The notes below the pieces were generated by a model. It was given only the letters and a program-made list of their open reading frames with translations. It was not told the DNA's origin and did not search any database. Made by a program: the position numbers and the translations under genes. A DNA stretch of 64,000 bases from Phycisphaeraceae bacterium (GTDB lineage Bacteria > Planctomycetota > Phycisphaerae > Phycisphaerales > Phycisphaeraceae): positions 1-64,000 of the forward strand of contig JADLFV010000109.1 in the NCBI GenBank assembly GCA_020849625.1. Direction: 5' to 3'. Of this stretch, positions 44,445 through 52,486 are shown in pieces. Numbering within the stretch: the stretch's first letter is position 1; the number at the start of each line of letters is the position of its first letter.

Positions 44445-44840
44445 TCAGGTGGCATCCCGCACCATCTCCAGTTGCATGGGTGTGAAACCTGCTGCGGACG
44501 TACTGCCGTAGAGCTGACGCGGGATGCGGAGGGCTGACTTTATGGCCTGCACTTGACCCGGGCAATGGTAGCTGCTGGCGTGCTTCCAGTAGGCCAGGAT
44601 CAGTTCGCCAATGGTTGAGCCACCGTCGTCATCCAGTCCGCTGGGGCGATTCAGCTGTGGCAGCCGCCGATCGTTGGATGCCCAGGCTCTGACCAATCGA
44701 GCATACCGCTCGTGTGATTCCGGTTCACCCCAGGGGCCGCAATAGAAATCGTGCCGTCGGCCGGTGGCAGAATCGGTCAACGTGACCACGGCTCGCCCGG
44801 ATGCTTTGTGCTGTCTGAGTAGGGGTTTGCGCTTCGTCAT
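44445..44840 (-). pseudogene. Truncated site-specific integrase (N-terminal part)
   Basis: The 131 residues match the start of planctomycete tyrosine recombinases as I know them: KPLLRQHKASGRAVVTLTD, FYCGPWGEPESHERYARL, a LxxAYWKHASSYH helix and IKSALRIPRQLYGSTSA. The frame stops after LEMVRDAT, so the whole catalytic domain (R-H-R-Y) is missing. It starts 115 bp from the 3' end of tRNA-Ala, the classical place for an integrase that used the tRNA as attachment site. Certainly inactive. Confidence 0.7.
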
Positions 44841-44858
44841 GTGAGCATTTCCGGTAGG

Positions 44859-44881
44859 TTGCGCGGTAAATTACCGCGCAA
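44859..44881. repeat. Palindrome GCGCGGTAAATTACCGCGC with TT/AA flanks
   Basis: Near-perfect 23-bp palindrome 19 nt upstream of the integrase start, in operator or recombinase-arm position. A shorter match is at 25238-25256. Confidence 0.65.
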
Positions 44882-44954
44882 ATCTTGGGAATCCTGCTGC
44901 ACCGTCGAAGCGGGTTGATGTGCTAACTTCACATCACAGCACGAGTTGTCGAAG

Positions 44955-45027
44955 TGGAGCCAACCGGGATCGAACCGGTGACCTCCTGCTTGCAAAGCAG
45001 GCGCTCTCCCAGCTGAGCTATGGCCCC
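44955..45027 (-). tRNA. tRNA-Ala (anticodon UGC)
   Basis: Minus strand, 73 nt: acceptor GGGGCCA/TGGCTCC with A discriminator, D-arm GCTCAGCTGGGAGAGC, anticodon stem CCTGC/GCAGG with loop TTTGCAA (TGC), T-arm CCGGTTCGATCCCGG. CCA is not encoded. Intact, unlike its partial copy at 25110-25156. Confidence 0.95.
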
Positions 45028-45140
45028 GATGGGGAACATGATAGCAGGGGATACGGTGTAGGGGGTAGAGCCAGGTCCTCGGGATTGATTCTGCTTTCTG
45101 ATGCCTAACAGCCTACCACCTGCTCTTTGCACGCTTCCTC

Positions 45141-45146
45141 TATACT
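45141..45146 (+). promoter_or_regulatory. -10 box of M50 protease gene, probably leaderless
   Basis: TATACT, 6 nt, then ATG 45153. No Shine-Dalgarno sequence is possible between them. Confidence 0.5.
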
Positions 45147-45152
45147 TGCCTC

Positions 45153-45881
45153 ATGCTCGCAGACAATGCTGGAACATTTCGCCTCTTCCGCGTCTTCGGG
45201 GTCACGGTCTATCTGCACTGGTCGTGGCTGGCGGTGGCGTACATCCAGTACCTGTTTCTGCGGGATGCCCACCTGCTGGAGCACTTCGCCCTGTACGGGT
45301 CGCTGTTCGGCATCGTGCTGCTGCACGAGTTCGGCCACGCCCTGGCCTGCCGGTCGGTGGGCGGACGGGCGGAGAAGATCATTCTCTGGCCGCTGGGCGG
45401 GATCGCCTTTGTGCAGCCGCCGAGAAGGCCGGGCGCGGTGTTGTGGTCGATCGCCGCCGGGCCGCTGGTCAACCTGGTACTGGTGCCGGTGACGGTGGGG
45501 CTGGTGGTGGGTGCGGCCGTGATGCTGGGCGATGCCCTGCCCGCGCTGCAGGATTACCTTTACTGGCTGACGGCCATCAACGCCATCCTGCTGGCGTTCA
45601 ACATGCTGCCGATCTATCCGCTCGACGGCGGGCAGATCGTGCAGGCGTTGCTGTGGTTTTTTGTCGGCTACACCAGGAGCCTGCTGTGGAGCGCATGGTT
45701 CGGACTGATCTGTGCCGTGCTTTTAGGAGTCAGCATGTTGTGGATCGCCGTGAGCCAGGCCAGCGAGCAGGCCGCGTGGCTGGTTGTCATGGCCCTGTTC
45801 GTCGGGTGGCAATCCTGGCGCGGGATTGTGATCGCGCGGACACTGGCCCAGTACGAGCAGCAGTGGGGCCAGTCGGTCTAA
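45153..45881 (+). CDS. Site-2 protease family (M50) membrane metalloprotease
   Basis: The 242-residue intramembrane protease has the zinc motif HEFGH at 58-62 in helix 2 (LFGIVLLHEFGHALAC) and the second zinc/Asp motif NMLPIYPLDGGQ near residues 150-160. Six helices are predicted. There are no PDZ or CBS domains, so it is the minimal SpoIVFB-like kind. It would cleave a membrane-bound regulator; no anti-sigma factor is close. It begins 100 bp beyond the tRNA-Ala gene, outside the putative island. Confidence 0.9.
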   Translation: MLADNAGTFRLFRVFGVTVYLHWSWLAVAYIQYLFLRDAHLLEHFALYGSLFGIVLLHEFGHALACRSVGGRAEKIILWPLGGIAFVQPPRRPGAVLWSIAAGPLVNLVLVPVTVGLVVGAAVMLGDALPALQDYLYWLTAINAILLAFNMLPIYPLDGGQIVQALLWFFVGYTRSLLWSAWFGLICAVLLGVSMLWIAVSQASEQAAWLVVMALFVGWQSWRGIVIARTLAQYEQQWGQSV

Positions 45882-45966
45882 ATGGCGGACCGTCGCGGCA
45901 GGTCTGACGGCTGATCGAGGGCGTTCAGCTTGAACTATCAGGCGGGTGGACGAGCGGGCTGAGCAT

Positions 45967-45972
45967 TACAAT
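45967..45972 (+). promoter_or_regulatory. -10 box of CPBP protease gene, probably leaderless
   Basis: TACAAT, 6 nt, ATG at 45979. Confidence 0.5.
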
Positions 45973-45978
45973 CGCGAC

Positions 45979-46782
45979 ATGAATGACGATGCCTGGCCCA
46001 GTTCGATTCCGGTGTTCGATATCGGAGCCGCGCCGCGGCATGTGCCGGAGCCGGCGCCGGAGCGGGCCTGGGGGCCGTGGGCCACGGTGGGTTGGACGGT
46101 GCTGGCGATGCTGGTCGGATCGGTGGTCTGCCTGGCGCTGGGTCTGGCGGCGGGGATCGTCATCGGGATCATCAGCGTGGCGACGTCACGCATGGACCTT
46201 GATGCGGAGCAGGCGGTCAAGGCTCACGAAGGGTTGATCCAATTGCTGGCCTACCTGCCGATGATGGGGGTGACGCTGGCGTTTCTGGTGATTCCGGTGC
46301 GGATGCGAAAGTTTGGATACGGCTGTTACATGGGCCTCACGCGGACGCGGGCCGGGTGGTATGTGCTGGGGCTGGCAGCCATCGTGGGATTCCTGTCCCT
46401 GGAAGAAGGGGCGATGGTCCTGGCCGATCGGTCGGCGCCGCAGTGGATGAGCCAGGTGTGGGCCACTTGCGACTCGGTGCTGCTGCTTTGGGCGGTGGTG
46501 GTGATCGCGGCCCCGCTCAGCGAGGAGATGTTGTTTCGAGGATTTCTGTTTCGCGGGCTGGCTCAGTCACGGCTGGGGATTTGGCCGGCGATTGTGATCA
46601 GTTCGCTGCTGTGGACGGGGGTGCACGTGCAATACGGACTGCCGGAGTTGACGTCGATCTTCCTGTCGGGGTTGATGCTGGGCTGGATCCGCCACGTCAG
46701 CGGCTCAATCGGGCCGGCCATCGTGATGCACGTGGCGATGAATCTATTCGCCATGGTGCTGTTCGCCGTGGCTTACTCCTGA
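45979..46782 (+). CDS. CPBP-family (Abi/CAAX-like) intramembrane metalloprotease
   Basis: A 267-residue protein with a short soluble start and about eight helices. The conserved motifs are SEEMLFRGFLFRGL (E-E-x-x-x-R), the WTGVHVQYG histidine and HVAMNLFAM (H-x-x-x-N), i.e. the Rce1-like glutamate protease fold. Targets in bacteria are mostly unknown; roles range from prenyl-protein processing to bacteriocin immunity. I start at ATG 45979, which follows the TACAAT box; an ATG 33 nt upstream precedes that box. argB follows after about 130 bp. Confidence 0.85.
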   Translation: MNDDAWPSSIPVFDIGAAPRHVPEPAPERAWGPWATVGWTVLAMLVGSVVCLALGLAAGIVIGIISVATSRMDLDAEQAVKAHEGLIQLLAYLPMMGVTLAFLVIPVRMRKFGYGCYMGLTRTRAGWYVLGLAAIVGFLSLEEGAMVLADRSAPQWMSQVWATCDSVLLLWAVVVIAAPLSEEMLFRGFLFRGLAQSRLGIWPAIVISSLLWTGVHVQYGLPELTSIFLSGLMLGWIRHVSGSIGPAIVMHVAMNLFAMVLFAVAYS

Positions 46783-46914
46783 GTGGCCGCGTTGCGGGTG
46801 GCGCGGGGCAGCGGTACACTACTCCGTTTCCCCGCAAACGCCCAGTCCCGGCCACCGCAAGGCGCAAGTGTTGACTCGGAGCCAGGGTGTCATAGGGGAT
46901 CATGGAGTACCTCC

Positions 46915-47790
46915 GTGCAGGAAGCGATCGCCAAGGCAGCCGCACTGGTTGAAGCTCACCAGTACATTCGCTCATTCCGCGGGCGGGTGGTGGTGGTAAA
47001 GATGGGCGGGTCATTCATGGATGAGCCGGCCGACCTTGCTCGCGTGGTGGGCGACATCTGCTTCATGGCCGCGGTGGGCATGCGCCCCATCATCGTGCAT
47101 GGCGGCGGCAAGGCGATCAGCTCAGCGATGAAACAGGCGGGCCTGGAAGCCCAGTTCGTGCAGGGCCGCCGTTACACTGACGAGCCGACGCTGGCCATTG
47201 CCGAGTATGTGCTGGTCAACCAGATCAACAAACAGATCCGCGACCTGATCCAGTCCGACGGTCATCGGGCCATGGGGCTGCACAGCCTGGGCAGTTGCGC
47301 GGTGTTCGCCAAGCGCATGTTCCTGGGCGGCGAGAACGGCCGCAAGATCGACATCGGCTACGTGGGCGAAGTTGATTGGGTCAATGCCGACCTGCTGGGA
47401 GCGGTGATCGAGACGGGCGTGATCCCGGTGATCGCGCCGATCGCCCGCGACCCGGCCGGGGGCAAGCTGAACGTCAACGCCGACTCCGTGGCCGGTCACG
47501 TCGCCGCCGCCGTCAAGGCCGACAAGCTGGTGCTGATCAGCGACACGCACGGCATCCGCACGGACCCCCGGAAGGATGATCTGGCCACCCATTTGACCAA
47601 GGGCCAAATTGAGAAGCTGATCGACACGGGCGTGATCAATGAAGGCATGCTGCCCAAGGTGGAGGCAGCCGTGACGGCTTTAGAGGCCGCAGTCACCAAG
47701 GTTCACATCATTGACGGGCGCATCCCGCACTCGCTGCTGCTGGAAATCTACACCGCCAAGGGCATCGGCACGGAAATCGTGCTGGGGTAA
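46915..47790 (+). CDS. argB: Acetylglutamate kinase
   Basis: ArgB phosphorylates N-acetylglutamate in arginine synthesis. The 291-residue protein has VVVVKMGGSFMD, IIVHGGGKAIS (the phosphate-binding Gly-rich turn), the RYTDEPTL loop, VNADSVAGHVAAAVKADKLVLISDTHG and the NEGMLPKVEAAVTALE end. I start at the GTG at 46915, 8 nt after a GGAG; the open frame upstream is low-complexity and unlike the family. argF follows 67 bp on, with a paired-arm repeat element between. Confidence 0.9.
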   Translation: MQEAIAKAAALVEAHQYIRSFRGRVVVVKMGGSFMDEPADLARVVGDICFMAAVGMRPIIVHGGGKAISSAMKQAGLEAQFVQGRRYTDEPTLAIAEYVLVNQINKQIRDLIQSDGHRAMGLHSLGSCAVFAKRMFLGGENGRKIDIGYVGEVDWVNADLLGAVIETGVIPVIAPIARDPAGGKLNVNADSVAGHVAAAVKADKLVLISDTHGIRTDPRKDDLATHLTKGQIEKLIDTGVINEGMLPKVEAAVTALEAAVTKVHIIDGRIPHSLLLEIYTAKGIGTEIVLG

Positions 47791-47902
47791 GGGGATTTTT
47801 GATTTTGGATTGAGGATTTTTGATTGGGGATTGTTGTTTGGAAATAGAGGACGCGGAATGTCTGAAAAAATCAAAAATCCTCAATCAAAAATCAAAAATT
47901 TT
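47790..47902. repeat. Paired-arm heptad element, GATTTTT family, running into argF
   Basis: Left arm 47791-47829 (GATTTTT/GATTTTG/GATTGAG 7-nt units) and right arm 47863-47902 are reverse complements with only a few mismatches. The 33-nt between them holds GAGG and the argF ATG. The right arm lies inside the argF coding sequence. Confidence 0.85.
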
Positions 47903-48772
47903 CTATCCCTGTCCCAAATCAACAGCGATCAACTGCGCCTCATCCTCGACAAGGTCTTCGAGCTGCACGGCCGGCAGTGCGATCTGCTGGCGGGCAAGAC
48001 GCTGGCGATGATCTTTGAGAAGCCGAGTCTGCGCACGCGCGTCAGCTTCGAGCAGGCGATGTACGAACTGGGTGGGCAGGCCATCGTGATCCGCCAGGAC
48101 GAGGTCGGCCTGGGCAAACGCGAAGCGATCAGCGACGTGGCCCGCGTGCTCGGCGGCATGGTGCACGGCATCGCGGCCCGCGTGTTCGATCACAACGTGC
48201 TGGTGCAACTGGCTGAGTTTTCCGGCATTCCGGTGATCAACATGCTCTGCGACGACGAACATCCCGCCCAGGCACTGGCGGATGTGATGACGCTGATGCA
48301 GGAGTTTTCGCCGGACCATCATGACCTGGCCTGCCGCAAGCTGGCGTGGATCGGAGATGGCAACAACGTAGCCCGCAGCCTGGCACAGATCAGCAAACTG
48401 CTGGGCATGAAGATGATGCTCGCCTCGCCGGCCGGTTACGAGTTGACCGACGCGGCGCAGTGGGGAGCGACACAGGTGCGCGATCCGAAGCAGGCGGTGG
48501 CGGATGCCGATGCGGTGGTCACCGACACGTTTGTGTCCATGGGCCAGGAAGCGGAGAAAGCCAAGCGGCTGGAAGCATTCCGCGGTTACCAGGTCAACGA
48601 CGAACTGCTGGCCGCAGCGCCGAAGCATGCGGTGGTGCTGCACTGTCTGCCGGCCTATCGCGGCGTGGAGATCACCGACTCGGTCATGGACGGGCCGCGC
48701 AGCCGTGTGTTCCGTGAAGCGCACAATCGTCTGCACGCACAGAAAGGTCTTCTGGCGGTGCTGTTGAGTTGA
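47858..48772 (+). CDS. argF: Ornithine carbamoyltransferase
   Basis: ArgF makes citrulline from ornithine and carbamoyl phosphate. The 304-residue protein has FEKPSLRTRVSFE (Ser-x-Arg-Thr-Arg), the H-P-A-Q variant of H-P-C-Q in EHPAQALAD, TDTFVSMGQE for ornithine and HCLPAYRG. Leu for Thr in S-T-R-T-R and Ala for Cys in H-P-C-Q are unusual but not disabling. The family normally begins K-N-F-L-S-L; here an extra SEKIKNPQSK precedes that, encoded by a repeat arm. The ATG and its GAGG lie in the loop of the element, so a hairpin could affect initiation. Confidence 0.9.
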   Translation: MSEKIKNPQSKIKNFLSLSQINSDQLRLILDKVFELHGRQCDLLAGKTLAMIFEKPSLRTRVSFEQAMYELGGQAIVIRQDEVGLGKREAISDVARVLGGMVHGIAARVFDHNVLVQLAEFSGIPVINMLCDDEHPAQALADVMTLMQEFSPDHHDLACRKLAWIGDGNNVARSLAQISKLLGMKMMLASPAGYELTDAAQWGATQVRDPKQAVADADAVVTDTFVSMGQEAEKAKRLEAFRGYQVNDELLAAAPKHAVVLHCLPAYRGVEITDSVMDGPRSRVFREAHNRLHAQKGLLAVLLS

Positions 48773-48787
48773 CCCGAGCAACAAGCC

Positions 48788-48853
48788 GAGCCGGACTCTG
48801 TGAGTCCGAGCTTGAGGATAATCCGGGGACACCGGACTCATAGAGTCCGGCTC
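48788..48853. repeat. Paired palindromic element (CCGGACTC type)
   Basis: Arms 48788-48808 and 48833-48853 are reverse complements at 20 of 21 positions, and each arm is itself palindromic (CGGACTC...GAGTCCG). A single arm recurs at 52451-52471 with 20 of 21 matches. Confidence 0.85.
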
Positions 48854-48904
48854 AGAAATGAACCATGCGTTCGCTCCACCCTTGCCATACACTATTGCCA
48901 CACG

Positions 48905-50407
48905 ATGAATATCGCCCTCTCCAGGTTCCTGTTGATCGTCAGCCTGTTTTGTTCAACCGCCTTCGCCCAGTCGCTGGACGAAACGGGCCAGTCGGCTGCG
49001 TTCCTCCTGCACGAAGCGGTCACGCCCAGGCGCGACGGCGGCCATGAGGCCCTGCTCGAATCGCTGCGCCACATGCGCGATCCCCAGATGCGTCCGCTGT
49101 ACGAAGCCCTGGCCAACGCGGCCCAACCTTCGCTGCAACTGCACGGCCTGCTGGGGCTGATCGAGACCGATGAATCGCACCAGGTCGATTTGGAAGCGAT
49201 CGGCCAGATGTCGCTGGCCCCGCTACAGGCGGAGCTGATCGCCCGCGCCCTGGATGAAAAGCTGATGAGCACCGAGGTTGCCGATCAACTGCTGACCTGG
49301 CCAGGCATGGAGCCGGCGGTGAAGCTGATCGTCGCCACACGACTGCTGGCCCAGGGACAGTTCAACGATCCGGAGATTCCCGCGGCCGCCATGCAGGGTG
49401 GCAGCCTCGGCCGCCGCGCTTTGGCAGCCCTGTTGCTGGCGCAATTGCAGGACCCGCGCGGAACTGAGGCGCTCAGCGCCTTGAACGCCTCAACCGAGCC
49501 ACAGCGCGACACCGTGCGGGCCGAGATGCTCCAGACCGCCATGCGTCACAAGTTCAACCAGGTGGCAGCCTGGGCCTACTCGATCGCCACCGAGCCGCAG
49601 GTCAACGGCGAACTGGAGATGCTGGCACTCAACACCGGCCTGCGTTTCGGTCACGTGCCGTCCATGCAACGCTGGACGAAGCAGTATGAGGCCCTGGCTG
49701 ACAATCTGCCCCGTCGGCGGCGCATGGGATTGCTGGCACTGACGGTGGCGCCCTACGTCAAGGCTGACCTGTTCGACGTGATGATCGCCGACAGCGATTC
49801 GATGCTGGCAGCCACGGGCCGTGCGGGCCGGGCCATCGCCTCCGAATCGCCCGAGGCCGGCGACCGCATCGCCGAGTTGATCGAATTGCAGCATCCACTG
49901 TTGAACAAATGGGTCCTGCGCTATGCGGAGCACGAGGCTTCGCCGCAGTCGGCCCAGTTTGTGCTGTTGGGATTGATCGTGGCGTTTGAAAAAGGCGAAG
50001 TCTCCGATCGTTTGTCGCGGCTGGACGACGCGGCCCAGGCTGCCAAGCTGCTGATGGACATGGACCCGCAGTCAAGCGCCAAGCTGCTGCGGCCGATCCT
50101 GGCGTCCGACGGTTCAGACGACGTGCTCAAGCAGGCGGTGCTGCTGGGGCTGATCCGTTGCCAGTTGCCTTCGGTCAGCGATGTGATCGACGGCTTGACC
50201 TTCAACCAAAGCGACACGCGCACGCTGGCATTGCTGCTGCGGGCTCGCGATGGTCAGAAGCTGGACGGCCGGGATCTGGAGGATTTCAAGCTGATCGTGC
50301 AAGGCGGCAGCCGCCTTCAGGACTCGCTGCGCATCCAGGCGGCATGGGCGTATCTGAAAATGACCGACCAGATCCGCGCGGGCATCGACCGCGCGTTGGA
50401 ATTGTGA
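48905..50407 (+). CDS. Secreted helical (HEAT-like) protein of unknown function
   Basis: The 500-residue protein has a signal peptide (NIALSRFLLIVSLFCSTAFA) and is then almost wholly alpha-helical. There are repeated L-x-x-L-L-A and A-x-x-A-L pairs spaced by 30-40 residues, as in HEAT/armadillo solenoids. No cysteine cluster or catalytic motif is visible. The ATG at 48905 lies 11 nt after TACACT, so the leader would be very short. It stands between two repeat elements. Periplasmic scaffold is a guess. Confidence 0.65.
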   Translation: MNIALSRFLLIVSLFCSTAFAQSLDETGQSAAFLLHEAVTPRRDGGHEALLESLRHMRDPQMRPLYEALANAAQPSLQLHGLLGLIETDESHQVDLEAIGQMSLAPLQAELIARALDEKLMSTEVADQLLTWPGMEPAVKLIVATRLLAQGQFNDPEIPAAAMQGGSLGRRALAALLLAQLQDPRGTEALSALNASTEPQRDTVRAEMLQTAMRHKFNQVAAWAYSIATEPQVNGELEMLALNTGLRFGHVPSMQRWTKQYEALADNLPRRRRMGLLALTVAPYVKADLFDVMIADSDSMLAATGRAGRAIASESPEAGDRIAELIELQHPLLNKWVLRYAEHEASPQSAQFVLLGLIVAFEKGEVSDRLSRLDDAAQAAKLLMDMDPQSSAKLLRPILASDGSDDVLKQAVLLGLIRCQLPSVSDVIDGLTFNQSDTRTLALLLRARDGQKLDGRDLEDFKLIVQGGSRLQDSLRIQAAWAYLKMTDQIRAGIDRALEL

Positions 50408-50514
50408 GATGAGCAAAGGCACCAAGGGACCGAGGCACCAAGGAACCGAGGGATCGGCAATGGATACCCTTGCTCATCCCTTGGTGCCTCGATGCCCTGG
50501 TGCCTCGGTCCCTT
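50408..50514. repeat. Paired-arm repeat element (8-nt ACCGAGGC/ACCAAGGG units)
   Basis: Left arm 50408-50453 and right arm 50470-50514 are largely reverse complements, with an 8-nt internal period. It starts one base after the HEAT-like gene's stop and ends 12 bp before the DegT gene's ATG. Confidence 0.8.
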
Positions 50515-50526
50515 CAGGATAAAACC

Positions 50527-51714
50527 ATGAGTGAAATCCCCCTCAGCAGCCCCGACATCACCGACGCCGAGATCGCGGCCGTCACGTCGGTGCTGCGCAG
50601 CGGTCGCTTGAGCATCGGGCCGCGGCAGGACCTGTTCGAGCAGATGGTGGCCGAGCGGGCCAAGCGGCGTCACGGCGTGGCGGTCAGTTCCGGCACCGCA
50701 GGCCTGCACCTGGCGCTGGCGGCCCTGGGCATCGGGCCCGGCGACGAAGTGGTCACCACCCCTTTCAGCTTCATCGCTTCAGCCAATTGTATCCTGATGA
50801 CCGGCGCCAAGCCGGTGTTCGTGGATATCGACCCGGTGAGCTTGAACATGGACCCGGCCAAGGTCGAGGCTGCCATCACACCGCGGACCAAAGCCATCCT
50901 GGCGGTGGAGGTGTTCGCCAACTGCGCCCACATGCAGCGCCTGGCCCAGATCGCCCAGGCCCACGAGATACCGCTGGTCGAGGACTGCTGCGAAGCGTTG
51001 GGGGCCCAATATCACGGCAAGCCGGCCGGTTCATTCGGGCGCGTGGGCGTGTTCGGGTTCTATCCCAACAAGCAGATCACCACCGGCGAAGGAGGCGTGA
51101 TCGTCACCGATGACGACAAGTTGGCCGACGCCTGCCGCTCCATGCGCAACCAGGGCCGAGCCGTGGCTGTGGGTGAACCGACGCAGGGCGGCCCGCACGG
51201 CAGTCACATCGGATCGTGGCTCATGCACGAACGCATGGGCTACAACTACCGCTTGAGCGAAATCAACGCAGCCCTGGGCGTGGTGCAGATGGAGCGTCTG
51301 GATGAAATCCTGCAGCGCCGCCGCAACGTGGCGATGATGTATCTTCGCCGGCTGCTGGACTGGGACCAGTTGATCGTGCCCACCGTGGAGGCCGGTTGCG
51401 AGCAAGAGGTGTCGTGGTTCGTGTTCGTGGTGCGGATGATCAGCCAGTACGGACAGGTGGAACGCGACCGCATCATCTCCGGGCTTCGCCGCCACGAGGT
51501 GGGCAGCTCCAACTATTTCCCCTGCATTCACCTTCAGCCGTTCTACCGCCAGCAGTTCGGGCACGCCAAGGGCGACTTCCCGGTGGCGGAGAGCATCAGC
51601 GAGCGCACCCTCGCGCTGCCATTCCACAACCGCCTCGACGAGACGCATGTGGAGCTGGTCTGCCACACGCTCAAGATCATGGTGCAGCGAGAGCAGTTGC
51701 TGAAGCGCAATTAG
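50527..51714 (+). CDS. DegT/DnrJ/EryC1/StrS sugar aminotransferase
   Basis: A 395-residue fold-type I PLP enzyme of the nucleotide-sugar aminotransferase family. SSGTAGLHLALAALGIGPGDEV, VEDCCEALGAQY, the PLP lysine in FGFYPNKQITTGEGG, RMGYNYRLSEINAALG and SSNYFPCIHLQPFY are family landmarks. It would transaminate a UDP- or dTDP-keto-sugar for glycan or antigen synthesis, but no sugar-nucleotide genes are adjacent. AGGA in the edge of the repeat element serves as ribosome site for the ATG at 50527. Confidence 0.9.
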   Translation: MSEIPLSSPDITDAEIAAVTSVLRSGRLSIGPRQDLFEQMVAERAKRRHGVAVSSGTAGLHLALAALGIGPGDEVVTTPFSFIASANCILMTGAKPVFVDIDPVSLNMDPAKVEAAITPRTKAILAVEVFANCAHMQRLAQIAQAHEIPLVEDCCEALGAQYHGKPAGSFGRVGVFGFYPNKQITTGEGGVIVTDDDKLADACRSMRNQGRAVAVGEPTQGGPHGSHIGSWLMHERMGYNYRLSEINAALGVVQMERLDEILQRRRNVAMMYLRRLLDWDQLIVPTVEAGCEQEVSWFVFVVRMISQYGQVERDRIISGLRRHEVGSSNYFPCIHLQPFYRQQFGHAKGDFPVAESISERTLALPFHNRLDETHVELVCHTLKIMVQREQLLKRN

Positions 51715-51782
51715 AAAATGAATGACTAATGACTAATGTCTAATGTCTAAACCTCTGTCATCAGCATTAGACATTAGTCATT
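51715..51782. repeat. Paired-arm heptad element (GACTAAT/GTCTAAT units)
   Basis: Left arm is four 7-nt units (GACTAAT twice, GTCTAAT twice); right arm 51766-51782 is the exact reverse complement of 51729-51745. It fills the gap between the DegT and ASCH genes. Confidence 0.85.
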
Positions 51783-51797
51783 GGGAATCTTCCCCTT

Positions 51798-52466
51798 ATG
51801 TCCGTCCACGTCGCCATTCTCCTGCCGCGCTACGTGGACCTGATTCTGCGCGGGGTCAAGACGATCGAGAGTCGGCTGTATCGCAACCAGATGCCGCCGA
51901 TCGGCTGCGCCAAAGTTGGCGAGCGGATTTACCTGAAACAGTCCGGCGGCCCCTTCCGCGCCATTGCCCGCATCGCCGCGGTCGATGAGCATCGCAACCT
52001 GATCCCGCGCGATGTGAACGAACTGGCCCGCCGTTACAACGAATCAGTCTGCGGCGACCCTGAATATTGGAAATCCAAGCGGGGCAGCCTCTTCGCAGCA
52101 TTCATCACGCTGAGCGACGTTGAGCCGATTGACGTCGGGCCGAGCTATGCAAAATCCATGCGTGCGTGGCACGTGCTGGCCGACGATTCGGACGTGATCC
52201 ATGATTTCATCCTCACCGATGGCGCGATTCGTAACCGTTACGCTCGATTGTCCAACGCCCGGGGAGTACGTTTCACACTGCTGCTGCCCGACGGCCAACA
52301 GGTGGACACCGACCTGGTGCGAGGCAACATGTTTCGCTGGCGCTGCTGGGGTCGCTACTATGATCAGCACAAGTTGCGACCCGGCGACCGCGTGCGGCTG
52401 ATCGCCCTCGGCGGACGAAGCTACCGGGTCTGCTTCGTCCACGCAGATCAGAGCCGTACTCTGTGA
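51798..52466 (+). CDS. ASCH-domain protein with extra C-terminal domain
   Basis: The 222-residue protein opens with an ASCH/PUA-like fold: VHVAILLPRYVDLILRGVKTIESRL and the Gly-rich GERIYLKQSGG, with L-x-x-I-x-x-G-x-K-T-I-E being the diagnostic substrate/RNA-binding loop. Residues 140-222 are a second domain of arginine-rich beta strands (RFTLLLPDGQQVDTDLV, RWRCWGRYYD, GDRVRLIALGG). It reads like a small nucleic-acid-binding barrel, which I cannot name. Its last codons and stop lie within a CCGGACTC-type repeat arm. Possible RNA-modification or DNA-binding role. Confidence 0.7.
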   Translation: MSVHVAILLPRYVDLILRGVKTIESRLYRNQMPPIGCAKVGERIYLKQSGGPFRAIARIAAVDEHRNLIPRDVNELARRYNESVCGDPEYWKSKRGSLFAAFITLSDVEPIDVGPSYAKSMRAWHVLADDSDVIHDFILTDGAIRNRYARLSNARGVRFTLLLPDGQQVDTDLVRGNMFRWRCWGRYYDQHKLRPGDRVRLIALGGRSYRVCFVHADQSRTL

Positions 52467-52471
52467 GTCCG
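52451..52471. repeat. Single arm of the CCGGACTC-type element
   Basis: Matches 48788-48808 at 20 of 21 positions. It covers the end of the ASCH gene and the leader of nadC. Confidence 0.8.
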
Positions 52472-52486
52472 GTCGGAGAACTGACC

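Noticed and set aside
52463-52486. GTG 52463 as the nadC start
   Set aside because: It lies inside a repeat arm without a ribosome site; ATG 52487 has GGAG and matches the family N-terminus.
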